NCBI GenBank assembly: GCA_025330725.1
Contig: JAIWND010000008.1
Location: forward strand, 1,050,539 to 1,114,538
Source: Chlamydoabsidia padenii
Taxonomy: Eukaryota; Mucoromycota; Mucoromycetes; Mucorales; Cunninghamellaceae
Direction of reading: 5' to 3'
DNA length: 64,000 nucleotides
The notes below the pieces were generated by a model, which worked only from the letters and a program-made list of their open reading frames with translations, made no database searches and had not been told where the DNA came from. Of the stretch, positions 1 to 10,964 are shown piece after piece; position 1 is the first letter of the stretch; each line of letters begins with the position of its first letter. The position numbers were made by a program, and so were the translations under genes.

Positions 1-1149
1 ATCAATACCAATCATACCGCGGCCATTGCTGGTAAGTAGATATCAATATATGTAAACGAGACTGACTAGATTGTTTTATAATAGCCATCCTGGAAAATGG
101 TCAAATTCTACGTGGTCAATGTGATATCAGTCATCCTGGTGAAAACAAATCCAGTCATTCAAGATTAATGAACCCTATTGACGCCTTCTCTAAACTCGCC
201 TTACCAAACTCACCTATCCAAAACAATCCTGACGATGAACAAGTCAACGAAAATCTCGTCTTCTCTAAACTATCTGAAGAAAAACTCTCGGCAGCAATCA
301 GGCGGATCTATTATATGAATGAATATGGTCAAGAAATCTATCCTCTACCCAACCCCAAGGTGATTGGCTACTTGTCTGAACGCAACACGCTGGTTTATTC
401 CATCGGGTCTCTCTACACCTCCATCTTACCTTGCCTGATTCTACGTGGTATCGGTAATGCCATTGCCAACTCTACCTCACTCAAGTACAAGGTCTTGATA
501 CTGAATGGTACACCGGATCGGGAAACGGATTGTTATACAGCAGTGGACTTTATTGGCACCATCACAAATGCACTCAATGAAAGTCAATTAATCGATGCTC
601 GACACCAGTATTATGATACACATATGGATGAAGACATGATGGGGTCTTATCACCAAATGGATACTTGCCAAAGACCTGTGGATCATGGATTTCGGCAATG
701 GCCACCACCACCACCTAAACCAATGCCATGGCAACAGAATCCCTCTTCCGAAACTATAAGTCGTGCTTTGAATGGTACTATTCGAGGTGATCGCTTCTTG
801 GAACCATTACAAACATCAATCTCACCTTCTGGTTTCCGAACTCCACCATTCCCTTCAAATTTGATTCCCAACTCTCCTCCATCTGCTTTTATTACTCATC
901 TTATTTATTTAAAAAACTCTGGCAAGTTTTTAAAAAAATGATATATACTTATATATACAAAAATCACTCATTTTTTGTGCTTATTGATCATTAGGAATAC
1001 CCGTGGATGTGCCTGTCATTGAAAACTTGGGCATCAAGTGTATCTCGGTAGAAGGCGATCCTTTGTCATCTAAACCCCATTATCAGACTGATAAGTTACA
1101 AGTAGTATTAGAATCAATACTAAAACAAACCAATTCTACTAGCTCTTGA
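1..1149 (+). CDS. CofD/YvcK-like (UPF0052) family protein, 3' part
   Basis: This is the 3' end of a gene that begins outside the window. Exons are about 1-31, 85-925 and 994-1149, with GT-AG introns; the last exon ends in TGA at 1147-1149. The reading contains KVLILNGTPDRET followed by a segment with FIGTITNAL, which matches the conserved core of the CofD/YvcK fold as found in the fungal UPF0052 proteins (yeast YNL011C type). The last exon ends with a VDVPVIENLGIKCISVEGDP block typical of the family C terminus. A His- and Pro-rich insertion lies around 640-900. Bacterial relatives bind nucleotide-sugar or phospho-lactate substrates; the fungal role is not established. Family assignment comes from recalled motifs. 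Confidence 0.72.
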
Positions 1150-1240
1150 TCCTTTTTTATTGCTTTATATATATCAATAAACGATTGTTTGTCTCCCCTG
1201 ATTCCATATCAGCAAGAAGTTTCATTAGTCGAAACTGAAT

Positions 1241-1253
1241 GCGGGATTTGAAA
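1241..1253 (+). promoter_or_regulatory. CGGGATTTGAAA motif upstream of ERV46
   Basis: GCGGGATTTGAAA lies 93 bp before the ERV46 start codon. It is one of the recurrent upstream motifs described in the findings; function is inferred from position only. Confidence 0.5.
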
Positions 1254-1346
1254 TTATGTCTAAATAAATGTTGTCTTTTTTTTTTTGGTGGATTGCATCT
1301 TTTCCCCCTTAATTCCCAGTGGCCATACACATCACACACACCCTTC

Positions 1347-2878
1347 ATGGCTAGACAGGGCTCTGTATTCTCAAAGTTTCGTCAATTTGATGCCTATGCA
1401 AAAACACTTGATGATTTCCGTGTCAAAACAACCACAGGTGCTTCAGGTAAAACTAAAAAATAAGTTAGGATCCATCTCTTCTGTTTCTAATTCCATCTTT
1501 AATTGTCTCCTAGTTACCATCATTAGCACTTTATTAATTGGTTATCTCATCTTCTCAGAACTAGTGGCGTATTCAACACCTACATGGCGACCTAGTCTTG
1601 TGGTGGATAGTGGACGAAAAGAAAAACTGGCCATCAACTTTAATGTCACCTTCCCTCACATGCCTTGTCACAGTAAGTAAAGAGGTATAAAACAAAGTCG
1701 ATACGACACACTCACTTTTGTCAATTAATATAATCTAGTGCTTAGCTTGGACTTGATGGATGACTCTGGAGCCCATTTATCTGGTCTTACTCATAACATA
1801 TATAAGGTGCGATTGGATACCATGGGTCAAATCATTGATACCGACAAAGAATATCGTAAGTAAAACTGACTATATATGTATATATATTGCTAACCACTCA
1901 TTGTCTTCTTTTTAAAAAAAAATTAGAACTTGGTGATAAGACACATATATTACAACAAGCTTTGGCGACAAAAGAAGAATGTGGAAGTTGCTATGGAGCC
2001 GTGTCTCTGCGTGAAGATGGATGCTGTCAAACCTGCGGGGATGTCCGTGAAGCATATGTCAAGATGGGTTGGGGTCTAGGCGATACCGACAAGATCGAAC
2101 AATGTGTACGCGAAAACTGGAAGGAATTGTTTGAACACCACTCGAATGAAGGCTGTAATCTGAATGGACAACTCTCGGTCAACAAGGTTCGTGGTAACTT
2201 TCATATCGCTCCTGGTCAGGCATTTACGAATAATAATATGCATGTCCATGATATTCATACCTTCTTGGGTGGCGCACCGGATGGTCATAAATTTGATCTG
2301 TCTCATCAAATCCATTATCTCAAGTTTGGTCCTGTCAAAGAAGCTCAAGGTGTACCTGAATCGGTCTTGGCTATCACGAATCCACTAGGCGGAACTTCAA
2401 AATCAACGGATCAAGGTAAGGTGGGAAAGCATGAATGATGTTAATATTAATCTTTTTGCTTTTTATAGTCCAAATGTCCTTTCAATACTTTTTGAAGATT
2501 GTGTCTACTGAACTGATTCCTTTGCATAGTAATCCGATCTACACAAATCAATACTCTTTTACTATGGAGGAACGTGCGCTTGCTCCTACATCAGGTGGTT
2601 TACCAGGTTAGTAGGGATCAAATGAACAAAAGTTAAACACATTCCTTCTTACTTTTTTTTTTTTTTTATCATTATTACTATTAGGTGTTTTCTTTATGAT
2701 GGATATCTCACCAATGCAAATCATTTATCGCCAAAACCAACGATCCTTAATCAACCTCATCACTGGGATTCTTGGTATTGCTGGTGGTATCTTCACTGTG
2801 GCTGGATTAGTAGATGGCTTAATGTATAGGGCTGAACGCTCTTTCAAGCGCAAAGTAGAATTAGGAAAAGCATTGTAA
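1347..2878 (+). CDS. ERV46: ER-Golgi cargo receptor Erv46 (ERGIC3)
   Basis: Erv46 and Erv41 form a complex that cycles between ER and Golgi and retrieves ER proteins. Six exons: 1347-1446, 1514-1672, 1739-1855, 1927-2415, 2469-2606 and 2685-2878. The N terminus (MARQGSVFSKFRQFDAYAKT) leads into the first membrane segment VTIISTLLIGYLIFSELV, then KLAINFNVTFPHMPC. The lumenal domain carries the cysteine cluster CGSCYGA...CCQTC. The second membrane segment is LITGILGIAGGIFTVAGLVD near the C terminus, followed by a basic cytosolic tail. All junctions keep frame. A partial second copy of its last exons is at 10.3-10.8 kb. Start chosen because upstream in-frame residues are not family-like. Confidence 0.93.
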
Positions 2879-2981
2879 TCTTCTTTATTAAATAAAAACA
2901 TTGGTATACACTTTTTACTCATGTCGCTGGGCGGTCGGGAATTGAAAAAACGCTGGGTGGGTCGAAAATTTTTTTTTGTGG

Positions 2982-2997
2982 GCGGGATGGCATGAAA
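2982..2997 (+). promoter_or_regulatory. GCGGGAT motif variant upstream of URK1
   Basis: GCGGGATGGCATGAAA lies about 60 bp before the URK1 start. A second variant, CGGGAATTGAAAA, lies about 100 bp before it near 2937. The GCGGGAT core is missing at the matching site of the dead copy near 10.89 kb. Confidence 0.4.
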
Positions 2998-3055
2998 TCA
3001 AAAAATTCCCAGGTTTTTTTCTTTTCTTCTTTATCTCTTCTTTAATCTTCCCTCC

Positions 3056-5457
3056 ATGGCCGACGAAAAAAACAAGGTATTCCAAATATGCTCATCGGGA
3101 CGAAGGTAAGGGATCAAGTAGTAGTAGTAATAGTAGTATAAAATTGTTATCCATTATTAACTTTTTTTTTGTATCCATCCACCCCTCAATCCCCTCCTTT
3201 TTTATAGCCCTTGGTTCCGGTAAGGATAACATTATTGGAACACGTATATAACATTGCTTCGATTGAATAACTCTTTTTTTTTTTATAGTGCTGATGGTTC
3301 CAACACAGAAACCTATGTCATTGGTATCGCTGGTAATACAAACCCTCCAACTCCTCAATTACTTCAATTACTGACTGATCCACCCTCCTTTTTTTTTTAT
3401 AACTAGGTGGAAGTGGAAGTGGCAAAACTAGTGTGGCAGAGTAAGTAGACTCACCTCTTTAACTACCTCACAAAGGACGTTAAACTAACTACACTTCTTC
3501 TTTATTGATAGACGCATTCTCAAGAACTTGAATGTACCTTGGGTGGTGATTATCTCTATGGATTCATTTTATAATGTTTTATCGCCAGAACAAAGTATCA
3601 AGGCTCATCAAAAGTAAGTAAAAACAAATGCAAATAACTTGACTCGACCATTCAACTTTTTCTATTGTATTAGTAACTTTGATTTTGATCATCCTTCTGC
3701 ATTTGATTATGATCTACTATTTGAATGTTTATGCAAATTAAAGGCGGGTAAATCGATTGAACTACCAATTTACAACTTCTCCAAACATGCCCGTGAAGAC
3801 AAGACGACCTCAATTTATGGTGCGAACGTGATTATCTTTGAAGGTATCTTTGCTCTCTACGATCAGAAAATCAGAGACTTGATGGATCTAAAGGTAAGTA
3901 AATCAATAAAAGGTGGATTTTTACTAATGGGTATTTTGGTTTGTGTTTGGATATTAGATCTTTGTTGACACTGATGCTGATATTCGACTGGCCAGACGAC
4001 GTAAGTGGTTTAAAAAAAAAATCATGACAATAACGCTTATACTGACTCTTTTGCTTCTAGTACAACGGGATATTGCTGAACGTGGACGTGATCTTCAAGG
4101 TATTTTGGATGTAAGTAACATTGGATGGACATATGATATGATAATAACTAACCCAATGATTTATATAGCAATATACCCGGTTTGTCAAGCCATCCTTTGA
4201 TGATCATGTGCAACCCACTGTCAAACATGCTGATGTGGTAAGTAGTTGATAACATTACATTCAATGAGTATGAAAACTAGACAAATTTTTATTGTTATTA
4301 ATAGATTATTCCTCGTGGGTTGGAAAACGTGGTGGCAATTGATCTGATTACGAAGCATGTCCAACGTCAATTGAATGAAAAGGAACTTCATTTGCGATGG
4401 GATTTGGCAAACAGTTGCTGTGATCAAGAGATACCAAATGGCATCACCGTACTACCTCCAACCAATCAAATCAGGGTAAGTAACATGAACCAACATTAAT
4501 ACCTTTTTTTTTTTTTTTACTCTAACAATCATTTGATAGGGAATGCATACAATTTTACGTGACAAGAATACACCAAGAGACGAATTCGTGTTTTATACTG
4601 AACGATTATCAAAACTGATTGTAGAATGGTAAGGAATAAAAGGGGGGAGGGGAGAAATGAATCTTTTAACATTCTAACCTTTTTTGTTTTATTGTGTAGT
4701 GGTCTAGGTCTACTTCCCTCGGAAGCAACAACAGTAACCACTCCTACTGGCGAACTATACCATGGTCTGGCTTTTACTTCTCAAATATGCGGTGTGTCTA
4801 TCTTGCGTGCGGGTGGAACTATGGAGGAAGGATTACGTCGAGTGGTTGATGATGTTATTATTGGTAAACTCTTGATCCAAACCGATCCAAGCACAGGTGA
4901 ACCTCAGGTAAGGGTGGGAAATTTGTACTTGATCGGCTATACCAACTTTTTTTCTTTCTTTTAAATCTGATTAGCTTCACTATTGTAAACTACCTCAAGA
5001 TGTGAATAAACGTCATGTATTGTTAATGGTAAAAAATCAAAAGGAATCAAGCAAACAGGTAGGGAATCTAATGATGACCTTTTCTCTTTATATAGGATGC
5101 TACTATTGGTACTGGTGCTGCTGGATTGATGGCTATTAGAGTTTTACTGGATCATGAAGTGCCAGAGGTAAGAATTCCCTTCTCTCCATGCCCTTTTTTA
5201 AAATTTGATTATAGGAAAATATCATCTTTTTATCATTCCTATCAGCACCTATTGGTTTGAATGTCATTAAAAAGGCCTTCCCTCAAGTCAAGATTGTTAC
5301 ATCCATGGTGGATCCAGTGCTATCTAAAGAAAAACTGTGGATCGAGCCTGGCATTGGCAACTTTGGTGGTAAGTGGTTGATTATATATCCTTCACAATAC
5401 TATCTACTTATCCTCTCTCTCTCTCTTTTAGATCGATACTTTGGAACTGAACTGTAG
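3056..5457 (+). CDS. URK1: bifunctional uridine-cytidine kinase / uracil phosphoribosyltransferase
   Basis: This is a pyrimidine-salvage enzyme. The N-terminal half is a uridine kinase with P-loop GGSGSGKT, then [10 protein letters not shown] and [13 protein letters not shown], and a nucleoside region YNFSKHAR. The C-terminal half is UPRT-like, with [32 protein letters not shown], the PRPP-loop-like [16 protein letters not shown] and C-terminal [17 protein letters not shown]. At least thirteen short exons can be traced. Exon 1 (from 3056) encodes [16 protein letters not shown]. Exon 2 is a 12-nt microexon at 3208-3219, whose inclusion gives the family motif SGRSPWFRADGS. Stop at 5455-5457. 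It follows ERV46 on the same strand with 177 bp between the two coding regions. UCKL-type fusion is well known in fungi and animals. Confidence 0.92.
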
Positions 5458-5520
5458 TAATAATAGTTGGTGCTTTTAAAAACTAGATTATTTAATTTGT
5501 TTTATACTTGTTTATTGTCT

Positions 5521-5850
5521 TTAATCATAACAAATAAAGAATCGATCCTATTTTATCAAATGTGGCAAGAGTGGTGTGCTTCTGTTTGTGCCAAATGCTT
5601 TGATGTTCCCGATACCTACATTAAACGGCAGGACATTGTTGGTCATTCATTGGTTAATTACATGATAATAATGATTTTATTTAATTAATAAAACTAGTAA
5701 TACACATGTTGTCAACTATATCTAAATTTGATCTATGTCTATGTTGGAAGATACCAAGTTCTTTTTGAGGATGGCTACAAATATGGATTGGAAGTCAGTT
5801 ACATTCTTAAAACCTATATAGAGGAGACAAGAAGGACAGATTAGTGATGA
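5521..5850 (+). other. possible short gene or gene remnant
   Basis: An open frame from about 5521 to 5688 contains WQEWCASVCAKCFDVPDTYI, and a second codon-like stretch near 5750-5815 reads YQVLFEDGYKYGLEVSYILK. The two could be exons joined by an intron around 5690-5750, but no clear start or end is visible. The second block resembles a small Tudor- or BAH-like strand-rich stretch by eye only. It may be a relic. I do not recognise the family. Confidence 0.22.
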
Positions 5851-6164
5851 ATAATGTTCATTTGACCCCTGAAATTATGTTGGACTTACTCGGGAAGTAG
5901 TTCAAATCGACTACATAATAGTCATTGGTTCCTGATTCCAATAAAACGTCAAATCCAAAAAACGTCAATCCCTACAACAACAAAAACGTGAGCACCCCTA
6001 ATCTTTTATGTGATCCCTCCTTTCCCTTTACCGATTGTTTTTGCAAGGTGATGGCGATCCGTTGTAGTAGTTCATGATCCAATAGAGCGTTATATCAACC
6101 TCCACCTTCTTTGGGATGGAGACGTACATTACATTTGATAGGGGACATTTAGTTTTCTCGGCTG

Positions 6165-6178
6165 GCGGGATGTGAAAA
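6165..6178 (+). promoter_or_regulatory. GCGGGATGTGAAAA motif
   Basis: This recurrent upstream motif lies 78 bp before the start codon at 6257. Confidence 0.45.
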
Positions 6179-6256
6179 CAAAACTGGGTTTGAAAAGAAA
6201 AAGATGGTGTTTTCCATTCATCCTCTCTTCTTCTTCTCACATTATATATTCCCAAT

Positions 6257-6846
6257 ATGAAGATCTTTAATACGTTATCTCAAAATAATATAGGAATCTC
6301 CTCAAGCTTCAAACAAAAGGCTTTTGTTGGAGGTACAGTTGGCTTATCTATGGCGATGGCGGCTCTTGCCACTGCTAGCTTCTTTGGGTAATGTTAAAAG
6401 AAAAAGAAAACAAACGACCACTTACATCTAATATCATCTGTACTCACTCATTCCTCTTCCTTATACAAACTTGTTTACTTTATATCTCTTTTTGTTTGAA
6501 ATGGATACTGTTGACATCAACATAGGTATAATGGACGATCAGTGTCACGCTATATGGTCAACTCAGCAGTCTCACTTGTTGCTTTACTAGGTAAGTAGGA
6601 ACCATGTGCCAAGGAAGATGGAACTTGTATAGAGTAAAGGAATGTGATACGATACTTAATTTTCTTTTGATTATAGGTGCTCAACAGTTAATTACAAAGG
6701 AACCATTCCCTGCTCTACTTTATCAACCATCGGTCTTTCATGCAAATACACCATTAGAACATCTCCGACTATTGAATAACTCACCACCAACCATGTCTAT
6801 CCAATCAAAATCACCTTTATTTGCACACATCCACAACAGTATTTGA
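6257..6846 (+). CDS. small two-segment membrane protein, unknown
   Basis: Three exons, 6257-6387, 6526-6590 and 6676-6846, join in frame and give a protein of about 120 residues. It starts MKIFNTLSQNNIGISSFK. A hydrophobic stretch VGGTVGLSMAMAALATASFF is followed by a short loop YNGRSVSRY and a second stretch MVNSAVSLVALLGAQQL. The C-terminal tail is polar. The size, paired hydrophobic segments and absence of a clear signal peptide would fit a small organellar membrane protein, but no family is recognised. The gene model is supported by consensus splice sites (GTAATG, GTAAGT; ATAG acceptors) and by a promoter-motif copy just upstream. Confidence 0.6.
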
Positions 6847-8443
6847 AATTACGACGATCAACATCCTCCTGGTCTTACTGTCATCGTCTATCACGCTCTT
6901 CTTAACTTCATATCCTTGCATCCAATCACGTCAAAATCACGAACCCTATAATAACGAAAGGATGCTGTATAACTTTGATCACATGTAATTACACCAACTT
7001 TTGACTCGACACAGACTCACTTGACCAGCATTAGTAATAGAATCAATCGGTCCCTTTATCCCTGGTACACAAATAGTAATACCATAAACAGTCGGGAACG
7101 CGATATAATTAATGAACATACTCACTCATCCTTCAATAGCTTACAATCATAAAGTCTCTTTTATGCCATCTGTCCTCGAAGAACACAAACACACACACAC
7201 AGACACATACCACTGGTACCAAGGCTTTTGTTACTCTTTGTCATCGGGCGTATGCAACATCATCTACAGCAACTTGTGACGATAGGAACAACACTACAAT
7301 CAATTCATTTTATTGTGTTACTTTCAAATCAACAATAGTAAAAATAACACGGGTCCACGTCAACAAGCCGCAAGTGGCAACCTTTGGATGCCGCTATCGT
7401 ACGGGAATTAATATTGGGTGATGTGATAAGAAGGGATACTCTACTTGCTGTCTGTCGCTCCATCATACGTCAGATAGGCATATACAATGTGCACGACACA
7501 ATAGGATTTACAATGAATGGCGTAAAGGATAATGTTTGTTGGTCTTGTCTTCTTGGTATTGGCTCTTGGTATATACATATATTAGTTATAGAACTCCTCT
7601 CCCCTTTGTATAGATTGTTTATTACCTGAAATAAAATGATATGGACGTGATGTTTAATGATGATTGCCCAAGACTTTTATATATGTTCGACGAAGAGGTA
7701 CACTTCTCATCATCGATCCGTTGTCGACCTGTCTTTTTTTTACAGTACTCTTGGTTTTTACTCTAAATCTGCTCCCCCATCTTGTCTACCTTATCTTGTT
7801 GTTCCCTGCACAGAAATGGCAGTTCTCGATCATCCATCATTTACTTTTAAAACCCCGCGTCTGTTTTAATTATTACGCTGGAAACCCCAGACTTTTTTGA
7901 TTGATTACTCAACCTTCCTCAATGGTAACATTTATACCTATTTTTTTTTTTTTTCTAGTATGTTGCCTTTAGTGCGGGGTAACGATGAGGATTATTGTGC
8001 TGTACTGATATGATGAAGAAGCTCTCTTTTGTAAAACCGTTTTGATCATTTTGGAATCAGGAACATCAGTATTCTCAATTGATATACGACATGATATAAT
8101 GTTAATATAACGGTAATATTTGATAAATGTAAGAATTTTAAGTATATTGTATCACATTGTGTGGAATGAATTGAGAACCAGTATTGATTGCAGCATTAGT
8201 CGGAGGTTTCTGTCATTTCCATTTTGGGAAGACATGTTCAAACATCGAATATGTCATGAAAGGCCACGTTCTCACTTGTCCAGGAACATAATTTACACAT
8301 AAATAAATCTTCTGCTCCCGAAATATACAGTTTCTTCCCGAGAGGTGGGATTTCAGCATTGACGTTTTTAATATAAATACGAGTGATTTCCCCCCCTTTT
8401 CACTTTTTCTCAATAACACTAACAACAAATCATCAACCATACA
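6847..8443. other. intergenic, no gene seen
   Basis: About 1.6 kb with no convincing coding frame; the short open frames lack family motifs and codon consistency. It holds a CA-repeat around 7188-7201 and several T-runs. A pyrimidine-rich stretch and a GTGGGATTTCAGC motif variant (about 8346) precede the next gene. Confidence 0.5.
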
Positions 8444-8995
8444 ATGCTTCTTAAGGCCATCAACTTTTTGTTCATCTTACTTATTGCTCTTACCGCTGTG
8501 ATGGCTGACGACCGTGGTAGCTACACCATCCCGGGCTATGGTCTTAAAAAGAAAGCCATCTTGGACAATGGTGGTAGCACTTTGGACATGGCTATTGCTA
8601 TGCTTGAAACCGATAACACCTATTCTATCTATCCCTATGGTGATAACAAGACCTATGACTCTGCCAACTTTGGTATCTTCAAGCAAGGCTGGTTCATGCT
8701 CCGCTCTTCTACCTCGAAATTTAAGGGTCAATCAGAAAATGACTGGAACAATGGTGCCACTCTTAACTGGAACTTGGCTGATGACATTAAAGCAAGAAAA
8801 CAATCTCAACGTTACTATGGTACTGACAAATGGTTCGGTGGACACCGATTTGGTGAAACTGGTTTGAATAACCCTTACACTGAAGATATCACCAATTACA
8901 AGAATGCTGTCTACTGGATCAAACAACAACTCGACAATAACTCGAAATACCAAACTGATGACACAAGATTCTGGGTTCAAGTTAAGGCTATTTAG
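8444..8995 (+). CDS. secreted beta-1,4-mannanase, glycoside hydrolase family 134
   Basis: A single-exon gene for a 183-residue protein. Residues 1-21 form a signal peptide (MLLKAINFLFILLIALTAVM-A). The mature domain shows the family blocks AIAMLETDNTYSIYPYGDNK, YDSANFGIFKQGWFMLR, GQSENDWNNGATLN, WFGGHRFGETGLNNP and YKNAVYWIKQQL...DDTRFWVQV. GH134 enzymes have a lysozyme-like fold and cut beta-mannan by an inverting mechanism using one Glu and one Asp. Glu55 and Asp67 are spaced twelve residues apart, as I recall for the catalytic pair; Asp72 is also conserved-looking. The length matches the family. It is likely secreted and acts on plant or fungal mannans. Family assignment is by recalled motif similarity. 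Confidence 0.8.
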   Translation: MLLKAINFLFILLIALTAVMADDRGSYTIPGYGLKKKAILDNGGSTLDMAIAMLETDNTYSIYPYGDNKTYDSANFGIFKQGWFMLRSSTSKFKGQSENDWNNGATLNWNLADDIKARKQSQRYYGTDKWFGGHRFGETGLNNPYTEDITNYKNAVYWIKQQLDNNSKYQTDDTRFWVQVKAI

Positions 8996-9574
8996 ATTTT
9001 TCTTCTATTACTTTTATCTCTTTTATCTGAATTTAAATAAATCTTCCTTTTTAATCGCGGCGGGATTTAAATTTTGCATGATTTTGAAATCCTTATTAAT
9101 CTGTATATGACAAAGATAGTTTTGGCTTTTATTAAACAAGATAATAAGGAGCATTCTATCCTAAAATTTATGAATACTATAGTAAGAGGGCAAACTATGT
9201 AACTCTCCCAATGTATAGATTGTTGTCTGTCGTTTGTCCGCTTGTAAGACTTATTCATCTAGTTCCAACAGCTGGTTTTGATGAGTACGAAGGTGTGTTT
9301 AAATCGTCGAAAGGCATTCGCTCGATAATTGTAGGATGAGACTTTGTTTCTATATAGTAACGGGTCATCGATACAAAGGTGATGTTGTTGGTCGTATATA
9401 ATACACATAAAAGAGAGTAAGCGGGGTATTGAATTAAAACAGGACGATTCGAACAAACTTTACATAATGACCAATGTACCAAGACACTTGTGTCGATCAG
9501 TTCAGTTTTGCGATGACTTTTACCTGTCCTTTGCAAGAAAAAAAAAAATGAAGTGTCGTTCCTTTTCGTACTTT
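8996..9574. other. intergenic with a partial dispersed-repeat copy
   Basis: No gene seen. A CGGCGGGATTTAAA motif sits at about 9057-9070, downstream of the mannanase. Around 9450-9540 there is a partial, diverged match to the right half of the dispersed repeat that starts at 9575 (shared AACTTTACATAATGACCA and TGCGATGACTTTTACCTGTC). Confidence 0.4.
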
Positions 9575-10250
9575 TTCAGATCCCGCCTGCCTCTACTAAG
9601 GTTTGGAAAGGCTCTACTTTCTCCAATTGTCAAGTGATGCTAATGATTAAAGTGACCATGTGCATTACTTATCCTATTTCCAACATACTTTACATAATGG
9701 CCATTGTACCAAGTCCACTGTATGGAGCATTATAGCCTCAAGATCGTTTTAACTCGACTTTTGTAAAATAAAAAAAAATTGCAGAATGAAAATTGACACA
9801 CAAGGCAAAACTTATTTCAAAACCCGCTTATTCTCGCCTTGAACCTTGGGAGTGCTCTACTAGCTTAATGAACAAGTGATGGTCATGACAAAAGTGACCA
9901 TGAGCATTCCTTAGCCTATTTCCAATAAAGTTTACATAATGACCATTGTACCAAGTTCACTGTATGGAGCAATATAGCCTCAAAATTGTTTTACCCTGAC
10001 TTTGGTAAAAAAAAAAAGTTGCAGAATGAAAATTGACACACAAGATAAAACTTATTTCAAAACCCGCTTACTCTCGCCTGAAATCTTAAGAGAGCTCTAC
10101 TGTCTCAATCAACAAGTGGTACTAATGACAAAAGTGACCTTATGCATTCCTTGGCCTATTTCCAACAAACTTTACATAACGGCCATTGTACCAAGTACCT
10201 TGTATGGAGCAATATAGCCTCAAGATCGTTTTAACCTGACTTTCGTAATA
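9575..10250 (+). repeat. three tandem units of a dispersed ~200-230 bp repeat
   Basis: Three head-to-tail units run at about 9575-9775, 9785-10010 and 10015-10250. Each contains an AAAGTGACCATG-like block, a CATTGTACCAAGT block, TATGGAGCA.TATAGCCTCAAG and, between units, AGAATGAAAATTGACACACAAG. The first begins with TTTTTCAGATCCCGCCTGCC, as does the copy at 49.24 kb. Diverged members occur at about 29.85, 48.99, 49.24 and, inverted, 62.58 kb. No coding frame is conserved. The third unit ends just before the duplicated ERV46-URK1 block. Confidence 0.75.
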
Positions 10251-10267
10251 AAAAAAATGGAGGGGTC

Positions 10268-10792
10268 AAGTACCTGAATCGGTCTTGGCTATCACGAATC
10301 CACTAGGCGGAACTTCAAAATCAACGTATCAAGGTAAGGTGGGAAAGCATGAATGATGTTAATATTAATCTTTTTGCTTTTTATAGTCCAAATGTCCTTT
10401 CAATACTTTTTGAAGATTGTGTCTACTGAACTGATTCCTTTGCATAGTAATCCGATCTACACAAATCAATACTCTTTTACTATGGAGGAACGTGCGCTTG
10501 CTCCTACATCAGGTGGTTTACCAGGTTAGTAGGGATCGAATGAACAAAAGTTAAACACACTCCTTCTTACTTTTTTTTTTTATCATTATTACTATTAGGT
10601 GTTTTCTTTATGATGGATATCTCACCAATGCAAATCATTTATCGCCAAAACCAACGATCCTTAATCAACCTCATCACTGGGATTCTTGGTATTGCTGGTG
10701 GTATCTTCATTGTGGCTGGATTAGTAGATGGCTTAATGTATAGGGCTGAACGCTCTTTCAAGCGCAAAGTAGAATTAGGAAAAGCATTGTAA
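10268..10792 (+). pseudogene. truncated ERV46 copy (last exons only)
   Basis: This matches about 2352-2878 almost base for base, introns included. It starts inside the fourth exon (at VPESVLAITNPLGG) and covers the last three exons to the TAA. It lacks the start, both early exons and the first membrane segment. Visible differences are a few substitutions (one changes Thr to Ile in the second membrane segment) and a shorter T-run in the last intron. It cannot encode a full Erv46. Open reading frames remain, which suggests recent origin. Confidence 0.9.
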
Positions 10793-10964
10793 TCTTCTTT
10801 ATTAAATAAAACACTGGTATACACTTTTTACTTATGTCGCTGGGCGGTCGGGAATTGAAAAACGCTGAGTGGGTCGATTTTTTTTTTTTCGTTGGTGGCA
10901 TGAAATCAAAAAATTCCCAGGTTTTTCTTTTCTTCTTCTTTCTCTCTTCTTTAATCTTCCCTCC

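Noticed and set aside
7384..7900. Three short open frames in the 7.4-7.9 kb spacer
   Set aside because: No motifs, no splice support, and composition unlike the real genes of the window.
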